From Diplocarpon mali (taxonomy: Eukaryota > Ascomycota > Leotiomycetes > Helotiales > Drepanopezizaceae): 64,000 bases of DNA. Under the pieces are notes generated by a model. That model was not told the DNA's origin. It saw only the letters and a program-made list of their open reading frames with translations, and searched no databases. The DNA lies in assembly GCA_024741835.1 (NCBI GenBank), contig JAENRP010000057.1:1-64000 (forward strand). The letters are read 5' to 3'. Below are positions 13,601-25,071 of this stretch, in pieces. A program made the translations under genes and the position numbers. Position 1 is the stretch's first letter, and every line of letters starts with the position of its first letter.

Positions 13601-14230
13601 GCTTTTATGCCCGGTTCTCGACCGACCATAGTCATCTTCCCCCCCCGCTTCATTCCTTCGGCGTCTCCTATCCTCTACCGACCTCGACCGCGATCTATAT
13701 CTCTCCTTCCGGCCTCTTCCTCTGTCTGACTCTTCTTCAGGGCTTCGACTTCGTTTTCGGCTGGACAGGACAGTCTTTTCGGTCCTTGCCTTGGGCTCTA
13801 GGCCTTCCAAGAGAGCCAGCGTGTCATCGATCGCATCTGTTCCAGGCTTCGCGCTTTCATTTTCTGGCAATTCCTCTTCTCTATCATGCCATGACAAGTC
13901 CTTGTCCGGCATTGCCAAACCTCTGAACACTTTCGTCTTCTCCTCCAGCTTTCGCGAGCCATTTGCCACCTGCTCTCCGCCCTGCTTCATACCCTTGTAC
14001 TTGGGATGCAAAGTCCGAACCAGGCGATCAACGCTCTCGATCAAACTTTGAGGGAATTCCGCTCCCATAGCCTCCAGCTTCGTCTGAAACTCGTCGAGTG
14101 ACTTGCATTGCGCATGTTGTGCAATGATGAACTCTGCTAGAATTTTATCGCTGATCCCAAGATGGTTCTGAAGCTCGGAGGTAACCTTGGACACCAAAGA
14201 CAGAAGCTCAAGAGATTCGAGGTCGTCCAT
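10619..14230 (-). CDS. prp22: Pre-mRNA splicing DEAH helicase Prp22/DHX8
   Basis: A single uninterrupted frame encodes 1203 residues, the usual length for Prp22. In order: an N-terminal helical region (MDDLESLELLSLVSKV), an Arg/Ser-rich stretch near residues 160-215 (RSRSRSVEDRRRR), an S1 RNA-binding domain near 235-305 (YDGHVTGVKDFGAFVNIHG), then the helicase core with GDTGSGKTTQ, TQPRRVAAMSVAKR, DEAH, SATLDADKF, TNIAETSITI and QRAGRAGRTGPG, then the ratchet/OB region and a Gly-rich tail. Prp22 drives ATP-dependent release of spliced mRNA from the spliceosome. The S1 domain separates it from Prp2, Prp16 and Prp43. Lack of introns in so long a gene stands out in this intron-rich window. Confidence 0.95.
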   Translation of the reverse strand: MDDLESLELLSLVSKVTSELQNHLGISDKILAEFIIAQHAQCKSLDEFQTKLEAMGAEFPQSLIESVDRLVRTLHPKYKGMKQGGEQVANGSRKLEEKTKVFRGLAMPDKDLSWHDREEELPENESAKPGTDAIDDTLALLEGLEPKARTEKTVLSSRKRSRSPEEESDRGRGRKERYRSRSRSVEDRRRRRNEAGGEDDYGRSRTGHKSSRRRRDEEDRFERQPTPEIDDVPVAFKVYDGHVTGVKDFGAFVNIHGVKGRIDGLVHVSALVEGQRVNHPSDLLSRGQPVKVKVIKIEGSRIGLSMKDVDQETGRDLAPQARIQSGANMQSIGSKDDYGLIDDKVLVFEGDMTSSSRRPKKRMTSPERWEIRQLIASGVVKASDYPELDEDYNATLNGEGEMELEEDVDIELREEEPPFLAGQTKQSLELSPIRVVKAPDGSMNRAAMAGATLAKDRKELRSQEAQDKTAEESSKVDLSAQWQDPMANPAGRRFASDIRAVKSNAASETVPEWKKATQNKDQSFGRRTDMSIKQQRESLPVYRFRSELIKAVHANQLLIVVGDTGSGKTTQLTQYLAEAGFANNGLIGCTQPRRVAAMSVAKRVAEEVGCELGQEVGYTIRFEDCTSPSTKIKYMTDGMLQREILMDPDIKRYSVIMLDEAHERTISTDVLFALLKKTIRRRPDLKVIVTSATLDADKFSAYFNECPIFSIPGRTFPVEVMYSREPESDYLDAALVTVMQIHLTEPPGDILLFLTGQEEIDTSCEILFERMKALGPSVPELIVLPVYSALPSEMQSKIFDPAPPGSRKVVIATNIAETSITIDHIYYVIDPGFVKQNAYDPKLGMDSLVITPISQAQAKQRAGRAGRTGPGKCFRLYTESAFQSEMLPTSIPEIQRQNLSHTILMLKAMGINDLLHFDFMDPPPTNTMLTALEELYALSALDDEGLLTRLGRKMADFPMEPSLAKVVIAAVDLGCSDEILSIVAMLSLPTVFYRPKEKQSQADQKKAKFHDPHGDHLTLLNVYNGWKQNKFANPWCFENFIQARSMRRAKDVRDQLVKIMERYKHPIVSCGRNTQKVRQAICSGYFRNSARKDPQEGYKTLIEGTPVYLHPSSALFGKQAEWVIYHTLVMTSKEYMHCTTSIEPKWLVEAAPSFFKVAPTDKLSKRKKAERIQPLYNKFAAEDDWRLSSQKRQGRGGGGGTWG

Positions 14231-14731
14231 AGTTGTAGTGATGCGTGCTGAGCGTATTGAGGTTTCGGGTTCATTGAGGCGGTAGCGATAGTCTCATGTA
14301 GCCTTGCGAGTATTATTTTAAGGTTATGCGCTAGCCGCCTCGTCTAGACCGCACGTCAGTTGCATGAAAAGATAAAAATACAATCGAGACGAACTGACTG
14401 GCTATTATGTTACATCGCACACAGACTCAAGAGTTTTCCAGACAGATGCATATATTTTCAAGGCTTCAGCGACCGATGTCTGCTCCTCACGTGATGTTAG
14501 CTTTACCGGAGTTACTTTAAAGTCAGCAACGATGAGTAGTTATGTTCCGATCTACGAGAAAGTTGTCTTTCAAGTTGTAACTATGGATTGCTTCATTACA
14601 TTCGTAATCGTTGAGGACCCAATGTCAATCTTCATTCTTGCATAACATGTGGCAATAGATTTTGACTGTTCTTTCCACAACCTTGATTCAGCGCACCTTT
14701 GAAAATCCTCCCTTACGCCTAAGTACAAGAA
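14231..14731. other. Intergenic
   Basis: This holds the Prp22 promoter and the 3' side of the GPI-protein gene. I see no gene and no clear motif. Confidence 0.4.
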
Positions 14732-15496
14732 TTACAGAAGATATGCGAATATTCCAACAGCACCAACAGTCATCAACAGCGAAATGTGACGAGCTGTATT
14801 TGCCATGGCATCTCCAGTAAACACGGGTGTTAGCGGCATTGTCCCGGTACCATTGACTTTGAAGGGAACCGATGAGTTTGGAAAGCTGTACGAGGAAGTA
14901 GCTGGTATGAGCGGCGTAGTATGTGGAGGGACCTTCGTTGTGAGAGCCGGACTTGTGAGAACTTGTGATGTGAGAACTGGCACTATGCAAGAGCAAGGTG
15001 CTGTCTCGGTGATGACTACTGTCTGAATAGTTTTTTAGCTGTATTTTCGGCACAATTTCCGGCAGAAATGACTTACTTTCGTGAGAATATAATCTGTAGA
15101 GTGCGGCGAGACGGCAGCAAACGAAGTTGGTACGGCGGCATGCGACGTGGTCTGATCTGTAATGGGCGTTGTCTCGCAAGTCTTGGAGGTCGATGTTTTC
15201 TCTGTGCTTATATCGTGTATCTCTGAAATCGGTGAGTTGCTGTAGGTTGGCCACATGCTCGGCTCGTATGTTTTCATCGGTTGGGAGTCTGGCGTCTTCG
15301 TCATGTAACAATGTGCATAGTCGCCTCCGTGGTTTGATGAAGCCGTAAACCACCCCCAAGTACGTTTGCGGTGTGAAGACGAGCTGTCTTCGGGGCAATA
15401 GTTTGACTTTGAGTTCCCTCCATTTCCAGCCTCGAAATCCAAGGTAGCTAAAGCAGACGAGAGGAATATCGTCGAAACAAGTAAGATGCAACGCAT
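14732..15496 (-). CDS. Secreted Ser/Thr-rich GPI-anchored protein, unknown function
   Basis: Exons are 15077-15496 and 14732-15022; the 54-bp intron joins DYILTK/TVVITETAPC in phase 0, giving 236 residues. A signal peptide (MRCILLVSTIFLSSALA) is followed by a short domain with scattered cysteines, then a Ser/Thr/Pro-rich stalk (including VVITETAPCSCIVPVL, like the short Cys blocks of fungal wall proteins). The C-terminus is a small-residue site (TGDAMAN) followed by a hydrophobic tail ending AVGIFAYLL, as for GPI attachment. It probably sits on the plasma membrane or cell wall. The upstream in-frame TTG at 15526 is not used as the start because the ATG at 15496 gives a clean signal peptide. 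No enzyme domain is recognised. Confidence 0.72.
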
Positions 15497-18350
15497 GGTT
15501 AAGTAGGCAGTTGGAATCGTTCGCAAGTACTTGATCGAATGATGTCGACAAACAAGTCCAGAAGAGCGACGGTAACAGAGGTGTCAAAGCAGATAAAAGA
15601 GTGTACCGCTAATGAGAGGAAATGCAGTGGACATTTGCTCTGTTTATATTACAATGACCTGAAAGTTACACGAAACATTTTCTGTCGCAGTAATATTGCA
15701 GCATATCTCAATTCACCACAGAGTACCAAAGCTCCTTTCTTCATCGGATAGCATGAAAGAGGGCGCAGCAGTCGAAACATGACACAGGAGATATCCGAAC
15801 TATGCTCGCTTGGCTCATGACATTTTAGCCGCTAACTATACAACGGGCATAACCCGACATGAGAGAGTAGTTCAGACTGTCGCCACAGACTAGGTTTGGA
15901 GCTTGGTAGGAACGGGGTCCCCCGAACTGGTCTATGAGTACCGCGAGCAATAACGTAGCCACAACTGTCCTCGGCATTAGCATCGAAACCTAGCTCGGTC
16001 TATGTATAAAGCATGTATCAAATACAACTGAGAATAAAGATCTGATTGAATAAAGCCTCGTCTCCGGATCTAAGGCATCCCAACCAATGCACTGTATCCG
16101 AGGAGAAGCGTTGATGTGATAGAAGAACAACTAAGATTAAATCAAGCGGAGAGGGAGAAAGGGAGTCTCAACAAGATCTCGCAGTGTCCCTTATCCTCTG
16201 TATATAGTCCTCAATGTAAATCGCAGTAACAGATGATTAAGAGATTGCCAGTTGTCTGATATCATTGGACTGCGGGGACTGAGACAAACGTTCTAAGCCC
16301 TGGATCAAGACACACGAAATAATTGAGAAGCAAAGCTTAGATTGTGATCAAGACAAATGCAGGTTTGGGAATTCAGATTCAGATGATAATTTGTTTGTCC
16401 ACGTTGCTTATGATGAACGGCATGACCGGGATGAAAGCACCACTTGGTGACAAGTAAGGCTTGATATGCGTGCCCAATCTCGAGAATGCTGATGATTATG
16501 TGCAGGATACCTCTTGGAATCTCGATTATTAGTGAATATATGATAAGAAGAAGAAGGCCCGGCAGCGTCCCACGATCCAGTTGAGAAAGGGGTCAATTTT
16601 GATAGCGAGGAACGGTATGCCACTAACCTGAAGTACCTTAGGTTCGAGACGACATTCACAGGGTTTTTGTTAAGCAATCGAATCTACTACACCAATGCTT
16701 TTTGATAAAATGGTTCGTGCTCTAGATCAATAGCTACTTTATTATTGACCAGCCTGTGTCACTCGCTATCTGGGTTTATTTTGGCTGGACCAGATCGAAT
16801 GCTCCTGCCCACATTTTTTCACGAGTCTTAATATTATACCAATCTTTAGATTCTGCTGCTGCCAACGGTCCCAACACAAGTGTGACCCTACCCTCCAACC
16901 CACGTTTTCGTACCTACATTGTTCTCGAAAACCTACCATGTTTAGCCTAGCCTAATTTATGAACCGCATATACCTAACCCCCAGAATGCAATTGGAATCA
17001 GGCAGCCAGTGATATCTGTCCAGCGATATTCAGAAACGTATATTCGAGCTTTCCATTGCTAAATCTTTTAAGCTTCTTCCCAAAAATTTAGGTCGACAGC
17101 TCGAACGCTGGATAGGAGTATAGGATCAATGTGTTGCCTAGATGGAGTTGACCAGCCAGCATTAAAATCGGCTACCAGGTCACTTTCATTTTTCTCGTCA
17201 GTAAAACAGTGTGTGACGAAATGTTCTATCTGGTCTTGTCAATGGCTGACGAGCTCTCGATCAGCGGTTACATCCCGAAAGACCCTTCTAGAACACAGAC
17301 TCAGGCATGAGTATAGACCCCAAGCCTGTCAATGCCTTCCTGGGTACGGTAGCTCCAGGTCGCTCCTCTTACACATCTAGAAAAACCAAGAGATGGATGT
17401 TTGCAAAATACTATGCTGATATCTAATAAGTGGAACTGCGCATTCTCTCTGGTAGCGAACTATCTCAGCCGAAGATACACAGTATCGATCAAGGTATTTT
17501 TACCTTATTATGAAATCACACGATCAAGTTATGCCAGGACCGCCTGCTTCGAGACCGATCGTTCACGCACGATCGAATAGCTTCGGCCGGCTGAAAGGTT
17601 TTTGATGCGACTATACTTCCAGCACTCAGCCGGTTATCAGAGACGTCCACCGTGACCTTGAGTATAAGAATGATAATCACAATGGAAGACAGAGAAGAGT
17701 CATTTCCGCTGCATCCACATCTTAATATAAACATATTTGCTAATTACCACTTCGAATCCAAGTACATATGAATCCGGAAACGTGTTGAAGATGTGGCTAA
17801 ATCTCCCGAAGTATACACAGGCCATGCTTTTGTCGACATTCGTATCGCTAAACAACTTATAGTGCTCGCGGTTCGATCTGCGAGACACATGGGAGGAATT
17901 TTTATGGGAAACCCAATCTCATTCGACCTTGGATATGCATGAGAGGAATAATTGGGACCACTGTAGTAGACACAAGCGAGTGAACATGACTCGAATGTAA
18001 CATACCTCCAAGTACTTAATACCCTAAAGCATCGTTTGCTCAAGTAGAAAAAAAGTTAAAGGTTGTATACATAGCTCTTCTACTAAGTGATAAACACCTG
18101 TGGTAGTACGGACTGTTCCCCTGGCCTGTATTCCACATCTTGGAAGTAAATTGCATCCTCCTGTTTTCCGCTTTTATTATCCGGATCGTTGAGGCAGCTT
18201 CGAAAGCGATTTAGCGAAATAAAGAAACGTAAACTGGAAATACTGTGGCCGTTCTCGTACCATTCCTTACAATAGAGCGACTGGACAAAGATATAATCGC
18301 TGAATCCTTGATAAAAAGTGCTCAAATCGATATTTACAATCTGCAAACCC
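15497..18350. other. Long gene-poor interval
   Basis: About 2.85 kb without a supportable gene. The ORFs found (for example 16408-16677, 16756-16950, 17744-18043, 18083-18346) are short, unconserved in appearance and lack sensible splice partners. Composition is moderately TA-rich. It may be an old degraded insertion, but no terminal repeats or transposase motifs were recognised. Confidence 0.4.
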
Positions 18351-19099
18351 TTACTTCGTCCTGATATGCTTCAGCTTTTTATCAGTCCAGAGGAAGTTGT
18401 TCGCATAGGCCTTGGGGGAAATCTTGCGCGTGTTTGGCTCCTGCACAAAGTACTCGTAGCCCTGCTTCTCCGCAAATCTAATCGCATCCTCCTTCGACTT
18501 GAAGTTTAAGTGGGTTCCTTGCATGAAATCTGCCGACGATTGCCAACCCATCAATGGGTTCTCCCAACGATGTCCTTTTGAAAGTATATCCCAGTCCATG
18601 CGCCAGTGGTGTCCATGCCAGTCTCCGGACTGCGTTGCGGTCTTGGCCGGTCGGTATATGCTATTTTTGTGTTAGCACCACCCTGTGCTTTGGTGCAGAA
18701 TTGCCATACCGAACTGTTCTGGCTTCGAGTTCGATCGGGGCTCCGGATAAGACGGCAGCAGGGAGAACATCCCCAGCTTCACTACCATTCATAACCCGCT
18801 TGGGTATGGGAGAGAATGTCCTGAAAGAGTTAGCCGGAGCTATGGCATGATGCCAAGTTCACACACGAAGAGGCTTGATCAACCTCAGCCATATAGTCTG
18901 GCTGGTTATGTCGAACCTCCACCTCCTTGGTTTCTGCTGCCCTGGCTGTCGAAGACCAAGCTGGTGCTTGAGATGTGGTTAGGGGGGTCCCCAAGGCTAT
19001 GCTACTTTCGGAGCGTGCGGCCCCGTTGGTAATATTTCGGATGTATGGAGCTCCTACTTTGAGCAGCCGCCCCGGAATTGAAGGTCGTAATAGCGACAT
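18351..19099 (-). CDS. Complex I accessory subunit NDUFS4 (NUO-21 type)
   Basis: Exons are 18867-19099, 18710-18820 and 18351-18660; introns are 46 and 49 bp. The model gives 217 residues. The N-terminus is basic, Ser-rich and free of acidic residues at first (MSLLRPSIPGRLLKVGAPYIR), a mitochondrial presequence. The conserved ETC complex I domain follows: RTVRIYRPAKTATQSG, then HRWENPLMGWQSSADFMQG, FKSKEDAIRFAEKQGYEY and the C-terminal YANNFL...KLKHIRTK. It is a matrix-arm accessory subunit needed for stable NADH:ubiquinone oxidoreductase. It is divergent from the ATP synthase subunit f gene across 257 bp. Confidence 0.93.
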
Positions 19100-19356
19100 A
19101 ATTTTTCTTTACAAAGTCGAGTGGATGAGTGGTGGACGTTGCCTCAACCTTGGGTTGAGGCTCATGGCTTATGTAATTAGCGCTCAGACAAGGAGCTTTC
19201 GGAACCAACATCAAAGTCTAAGGGATCTCTCGATAGCATTTCACACTTCCATCTATCAACCAGACACTCGATTGAGGTAAGGAGGCTGGCTGTGCATTAC
19301 GGATTATGCTCTCCCACCGAAGATATACGAGCTAATATTGGATGGCAGTCAACACG
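19100..19356. promoter_or_regulatory. Shared divergent promoter, complex I / ATP synthase genes
   Basis: The 257 bp between the two ATGs must serve both genes. It holds a perfect inverted repeat at 19141-19161: arms GCCTCAACC and GGTTGAGGC with a 3-nt spacer, 42 bp upstream of the NDUFS4 start. Confidence 0.5.
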
Positions 19357-19944
19357 ATGAGCTTTATTACACGTAGAGCCCTTTCGACTCTCATCCCACC
19401 TAAGGTTCGTTGTCACCGACGATTCTTAACTTACAATTGCTAAATATCAACTCCAGGTGGCATCTCCCTCCGTGAGTTATCTCTAGGCTTGAAGTTACTC
19501 AATTAGATCATTCACCGTCCATGAAGCCGACGTCCTGATAGAAAAGCATACTCGAAGGAATCGAAGGAGGATCGTTACTGATATGATACAGGGGCTGGGT
19601 GCTGCTCAAGATGCTGCTCGCATGCAACGCGTAGTCAGTTTTTATGAGAAACTTCCTCGTGGTTCCGCTCCAGAAATTAAGCCAACTGGCCTCCTCGGTA
19701 GATACCAAGCAAAGTATTTCGGAAAGAACCCGTCGGGTAAACGTAAGTTACTCACTAAGGGCTCAGAGAGCTGGAGCGCATTATTAACTTGGAAAAAATA
19801 GCTATTATCCACGCCATTTTGTTCTTGGTTGGCATTGGATACGCCCAGAACTACTACTTCCATCTCAGTAACTCTTCCCTGGGTAACAGTGTACGAGGCC
19901 TACTAATATAACCCTTAGGACACCACAAGAACAATGCTCATTAG
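19357..19944 (+). CDS. atp17: Mitochondrial F1Fo-ATP synthase subunit f
   Basis: Five exons: 19357-19404, 19457-19471, 19592-19742, 19802-19867 and 19919-19944 (101 residues). Exon 2 is only 15 nt (VASPS) and exon 5 carries the last residues HHKNNAH. The joined protein has the family blocks MSFITRRALSTLIPPK, GAAQDAARMQRVVSFYEKLPRG, LLGRYQAKYFGKNPSGK and one membrane span (IIHAILFLVGIGYAQNYYFHL). Subunit f sits in the inner membrane beside subunit a and helps dimer formation. The last intron has a perfect TACTAAT branch site. Retention of any intron would break this short protein. Confidence 0.92.
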
Positions 19945-21070
19945 AGAACCAAGTTGCGGCTTTGAACTGTTGGGAGGGAAGTTGTTAGATTATGAGCGGT
20001 GTAAATAAATCACGGAAATAACAGGTCGATTCTCCTGAGCAACAGTTGTCGCGCCATACATAATCTGTTGTTGTGAAGTGAGGTAGAAATAGAAGTTATC
20101 AAACTAGGTCTTCCCAGCTACGAGGCAATGATTGATAAGGTATATCGCTATACCGCGCGTATAAGGCCTTCAACCTGGTTTAGTCATTATAAATGCGGTC
20201 GGCCATGGAGCGGCAGATGATAGGCTAAATTCTAGGTGGAATGCCGCCTTCAATGTCTATGTGATTTGTGTTTTTGACCTCACGTTTTCGTTTGCGCCAC
20301 ATACGACAGCCTCCAGTGATTACATTATCAGGTGCCCTTTTTGATTGCTGCGAACTGAAGCTGCAGCAGTCCAGATCAGGAGCGTATTTTACCTTCTGGA
20401 AAGCCGAAAACTAGCTGTATACTGCACAGTCCGCGAAGGATGAGGGCGTAACCCGTGGGATTGCTGCTTCGATGACACGCAATCTATGGCTGTTCTTCAA
20501 ATACGCCATATGATCATTTCATATCTTTTTTCGGGAACAGCAGCCTGTGACACCTGCATAGATGGGCCTTATAACATACTGTAACGACAAAGTAGGAGCT
20601 TTTGCTATATTCAAAATAAAGAGGTACAAGCATTTATGATAGCAAATAACGAAGACCTATAGCATAATAGCAGAGAGCATCTTAAATTCATATTGAAAAA
20701 TAGTAGAGCAACGACATCTCTTTGGTTCATGCAATGGAGCATAAATCAACAGATTTCCGAGGGTCGCGATCGCGGTCGTGGTCGGACTGGAGCGCTAGCG
20801 CCTGCAACATAGCCTTTGAAAATCGATCTCCATGATTTTCCCATCAGCTTCCCGACAACAACCACGCAGCACCACGAGAACCCTCCAATCCTCTCTCCAT
20901 CAACAAAGGAGCCACTCTAATTCCCTCGAAGTGGCCTGATCCCGCGACTCTTACCCCCTCACACGCCGTCCGTACAACTCCGAATCGCCAGCGCTACGTC
21001 CAAGTCAACACGGGTCAACGCATGCGCTCCTACAACACACTATAACACACGCAAACAACTTTGAAGACGT
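19945..21070. other. Intergenic
   Basis: About 1.1 kb with no credible ORF. The part from 20740 to 21060, just before the next start codon, is richer in C and may be the promoter/leader of the downstream large gene. Confidence 0.4.
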
Positions 21071-24000
21071 ATGATGGCAACTGAAGCCACCTCTGGAATC
21101 CTTGCGACGCAATCTACAATACCTGGTCATGAACTGGTGCGTTCCTAGAGAGAGGAGCTGCACCGCCTACTAATATGCGCGCAGAACACTACTGAATCTT
21201 CGAGCCAAGATGTCCCCTCTGAGCAACCTGTTGTAAATGGTAATGCCGAGAAATCCGAAGCCAAGGAAGATGCAGAGCATGTGGAGCCAAATATCAACTC
21301 GACAGAAGTCAGCGTTAGTGGAGGATCGGATACTGAAGCTTCGAGAGCGGAGGCCTCGAAAGCTCAGGGCGATGAAAAAGGTCACGTACGCACTGCATCA
21401 ACGGTGAAGAAGGTTGCTTCTTTCAAGCCTGTTTCGGTGAACAAGACTTTTCTCGCAGCAAAAGGTTCGACTGCCACGGTGCCTTCAAAGCTTGGGGACA
21501 AGGCACCTATCGGAGCATCAGCAATTCACACAGGCCCTTCTGCCAGCAGTGCTCTAAGACCTCGACTGGTCGCAAAATCCGGCAGCGGTATTCGTGACTC
21601 GACGCCTCGAGCTACAGCTACGGCAAATGGTGGAAAGGCTGGTGCAGCTCCGGATGCCAGTGCCGTGTGGAACAAGAATAGACGTACGTTGCATGTTGTG
21701 TGTGTTGGGGATCCAAAGCTAATCTTATATTAGCCGCACCTCCTGCAGAACCGAAGCGATTTACAGACGAGGAGTTGAAGCAGCGCTATGGGATTCATCT
21801 AGCTACTCGACTTCAATCAGACGATCCGGGAAAGCAAGCAAACTGGGCAGATATCGATGACGATGACGAAGATTGGGCCCCCGAAACAATTGAATGGACT
21901 GACGGTACCAAAATCACACTCCCCCAGGCCGATGATACACCCGCACCGCTCCCCGAGCCCGCGCCTGCTCCCGTGCTGAAGGATGTTGTCGCTGCCGAGA
22001 TTGTCAAGCCAAAATCACCTACGCCAAACCAAGCATCTAGTTCAACGACTGTAAAGTCCAGTGGTTTTGGTTCTGGAAGAGCTGGATTGGTCCTTAAAGG
22101 AGCTAGCGAGAGACCAACTTTAGTTGCAAAGCCTCCTGGCCCCCCTACACCTGTCAAATCACCATGGGCATCTCTGCCACCGGTAGAAAAAGTAGCCCCT
22201 GTTGCTATTGAGGTTCAACAGCAGCAACCGCAGCAAGGCCGTTTCAGTCAAAGAGATCCGCATGGGTTTAATGGAATGCCTCCACCTCCTACGAAGGAGA
22301 TTGCGGCGGATGACTTCAGTAGATCATGGAGAGAAAATACCAACTCCAGTCGGGAGTTGTACAATTCACAATCCGGCAGATATGAGCCTGTTAACGACAA
22401 CCGCCGAGGATCTATGCGCAATGATACCCGGTCGCATCAACCTGCTGTGCTTCAAAGACCCTCCCTTCATGACGGTCCAGCCGAACCATCTGCTGCGTTC
22501 CAGACTCACAGAGCGAGTGGCCAAAATGGGGGATATGAGCGTCGCCGAACATCTTCAAATGTCAGCGGTGGCAGTGGGAAATTCGCAAGGCGAATGAGCA
22601 AAGGTCATGAGTTGCCACCACCTCACGAGGCATTGAGCATTCGTAGAGGTTCTCTGGCTGCTGTTAGCGATGCTCCCTCGTCTCCACGAAACTATTCACC
22701 TTCGGGACAGCAACTAAACCAGCGCGGGCATCAAGGCCAAAGCCACCATTGGCAAACACATCAATCCCAGCAATCTCAGTCGCGTGATTCGCCGGCTGTC
22801 AGCCATCCTTCGCCGCAATCGACGCATGGGCACGCAGTAGCAACGGTTATGGCATCTTCTGATGGTCAAGTTCAGCCTCCTGCCGCTCCTTACCTAGATC
22901 CCATCGAAGAGCAGAACAAAATTATGCGTACCACTCGCGAACTTGCCATCAAGAGGAGAAACGAGGCAGAGGCACGCGAGGAGGCAGAAAGAAAGGAACG
23001 TATTCGCGTCAAGCTTGAATCAATGGGGCCTCCTCCCGAGTCAAAGAAAAAGAAAGCTGCTCCCACAGAGGACGTGTCTACCTCCGCATCTATTTCAGTT
23101 CGAGAAGCTAATAACGCAACCGTTATACCTGGTCCAGGAATCGAAGGTGAAGGAGAAAAGTTGAACAAAAGTTCAGATACTGCTCTAAAGAACGCCGTCG
23201 CCTCTACAACTGAAGAGAAGTCTCGGACTGCACAACCTGCGAAGGAAAACAACCGGGCAAATGGCTCTCACCAAGGGCGACCTGCGATAGCGCAAACTTC
23301 CCAGGACGGTAGATCTTCCTCATCGTGGCAAAACAACTCAGCTCCGGCATCAGATAGGTTCAAGTCGTGGAATGCGGCTCCTACTCCGCAATCATCATCG
23401 ATGAACGTCTGGGGCCCTCCAACAAACGATAGGACCCTTGGAAATGGAACCTTCAACCCGGAATTGAGCAGGCTGCCTGACATGCACCAATCGTCGCATC
23501 CAGGCCCGATCGGACCGCCGAATGCCAACCGTGGCAATAATCAATTCCAGCAAGGACGTGGTCGCGAGCAATATAGCTCACGACCCGCTCCAATTGGACC
23601 ACCGAATAGACAACAAGGGGCAACGCGCCAAGATATGGCAAACAAAGCAGCAGTGGCGCGGTCTGGCTGGAACACTCTACCAGAGACACTGAATCAACAA
23701 GAGCAACTTTCAGCCCAGAAAAGTAACCTGGAGCTTGCAAAGAAACTCGAACTGAAGGAGAAGGGTCTCCTTCCCGAGATTGTTGGTCCCGTCATCAACG
23801 AAACTTGGCGGAAAGTAGCGATAAACGAAGACGGAACTCGAGGGAAGGTGCAGAATAACGTCAAAGCAGTCCATGATCCGACTCAGGCATGGAACGCTTA
23901 TCCGGAGAAGCCGCAGGAAGAAATTACCACCCGGAGTATTTTTGAGGATCAAGAGGCTGGTCGCCGCCACCACTTTGATGCTGTCGGTAATCAACCGCCC

Positions 24001-25071
24001 TTCAACGAATCTTGGACAGCGCAGCCTAATACCAACGCTTCTCCGACTGTCCGTGGCTCGCGGTTCTTTCCCAGCAATCGTGATATCCGTCTGGAGGAGC
24101 AGTACACCCACTATGATAGACCAGGCTCCCCATCTCCGCCGCCTCCAACTATGGCTGGACATCCTGCATATGATGGCGATATTGCACATCCTCTTGTATC
24201 ACTCCCACGCCCTTCGCCAGTAGTCAAGTTACCTCCTGCTCCTGTCTTGGCACCAATTGGCCCTCCACGCAAACCCGCCTCCTTCGCTCAGGCAGTGCAA
24301 GCTCCTGCGACCCTAGTGATCAACCACAATACCAGCTATTCTTCTCGCCAAGAGTTGCCCCCCCGAGCCACTCATGTATATCAAGATATTCGTCGACAGG
24401 AAGGAAGCTGGCAAGAGCGGATCCACTCTTTAGTTGGACGAAAGTCTCCGAAATCCCACGCTCTCGCTGTTGACTCGTCAAGTAAGAATGCTCTTGAGCT
24501 CTCAAACCAGCAAATTGCAGCAACCGTCTCGCTGCCATCCGTGAACTTGGGTGACATGGCAATCGACAGCGGAGCAGTTGAATCTAAGCCAGCTGCTGAG
24601 GAGTGTTTCGAGGAACAAGAGATGGGTTCTTTACCCGTTATCAAGGTTCCGAACTCAGCACCACAGGCAGCTTGGAATCTTGCGGCTACTCCAAAACTGC
24701 TTTCTAGAAAGTTGCAGGCTTCACACGTTGTGAGCAGAGATTCGGTCCAATTCTCTCAACACATCGTGAACGATGTTGAAACCATTAACATCAGAATCCC
24801 TGGGCAGATTGAATCAAAGAATGTCACTAGATCTGTAGCTCCCCGACAAAAAAGCAACACAAAACGTGGGAGTGGCTCGCGAGCCCGAGTTGCATCGTCT
24901 AGTTATCCAAGAGGTGGCCGCGGACGGAACTCTTCGGGTGGTTTTCCATCTGCAAGCCACGACAACGCACCAGTTGCTTCAGGCGCAAACTCTTCTGCTC
25001 GGAGTGGACGTGGTGCCAGAGGTTTTGGAACAGCTTGGGGCCGCAACCCTATATCAGCAGTTCACACCTGA
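21071..25071 (+). CDS. Large disordered conserved fungal protein, RGG-like tail
   Basis: Exons 21071-21136, 21185-21683 and 21734-25071 encode 1300 residues. Introns are 48 bp (CTACTAAT branch) and 50 bp. Most of the protein is low complexity, rich in Ser, Pro, Gln and Asn. Distinct blocks are: an acidic/aromatic motif near residues 195-240 (LKQRYGIHLATRL, then WADIDDDDEDWAPETIEW); a charged helix near 590-640 (RELAIKRRNEAEAREEAERK) predicted as coiled coil; repeated GPIGPP/APIGPP motifs; and an Arg/Gly-rich C-terminus (RGGRGRNSSGG, RSGRGARGFG). RG-rich tails often bind RNA, so a role in mRNP or translation control is a guess. I do not recognise a named family. The ATG at 21071 is directly followed by a second ATG. 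Confidence 0.8.
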
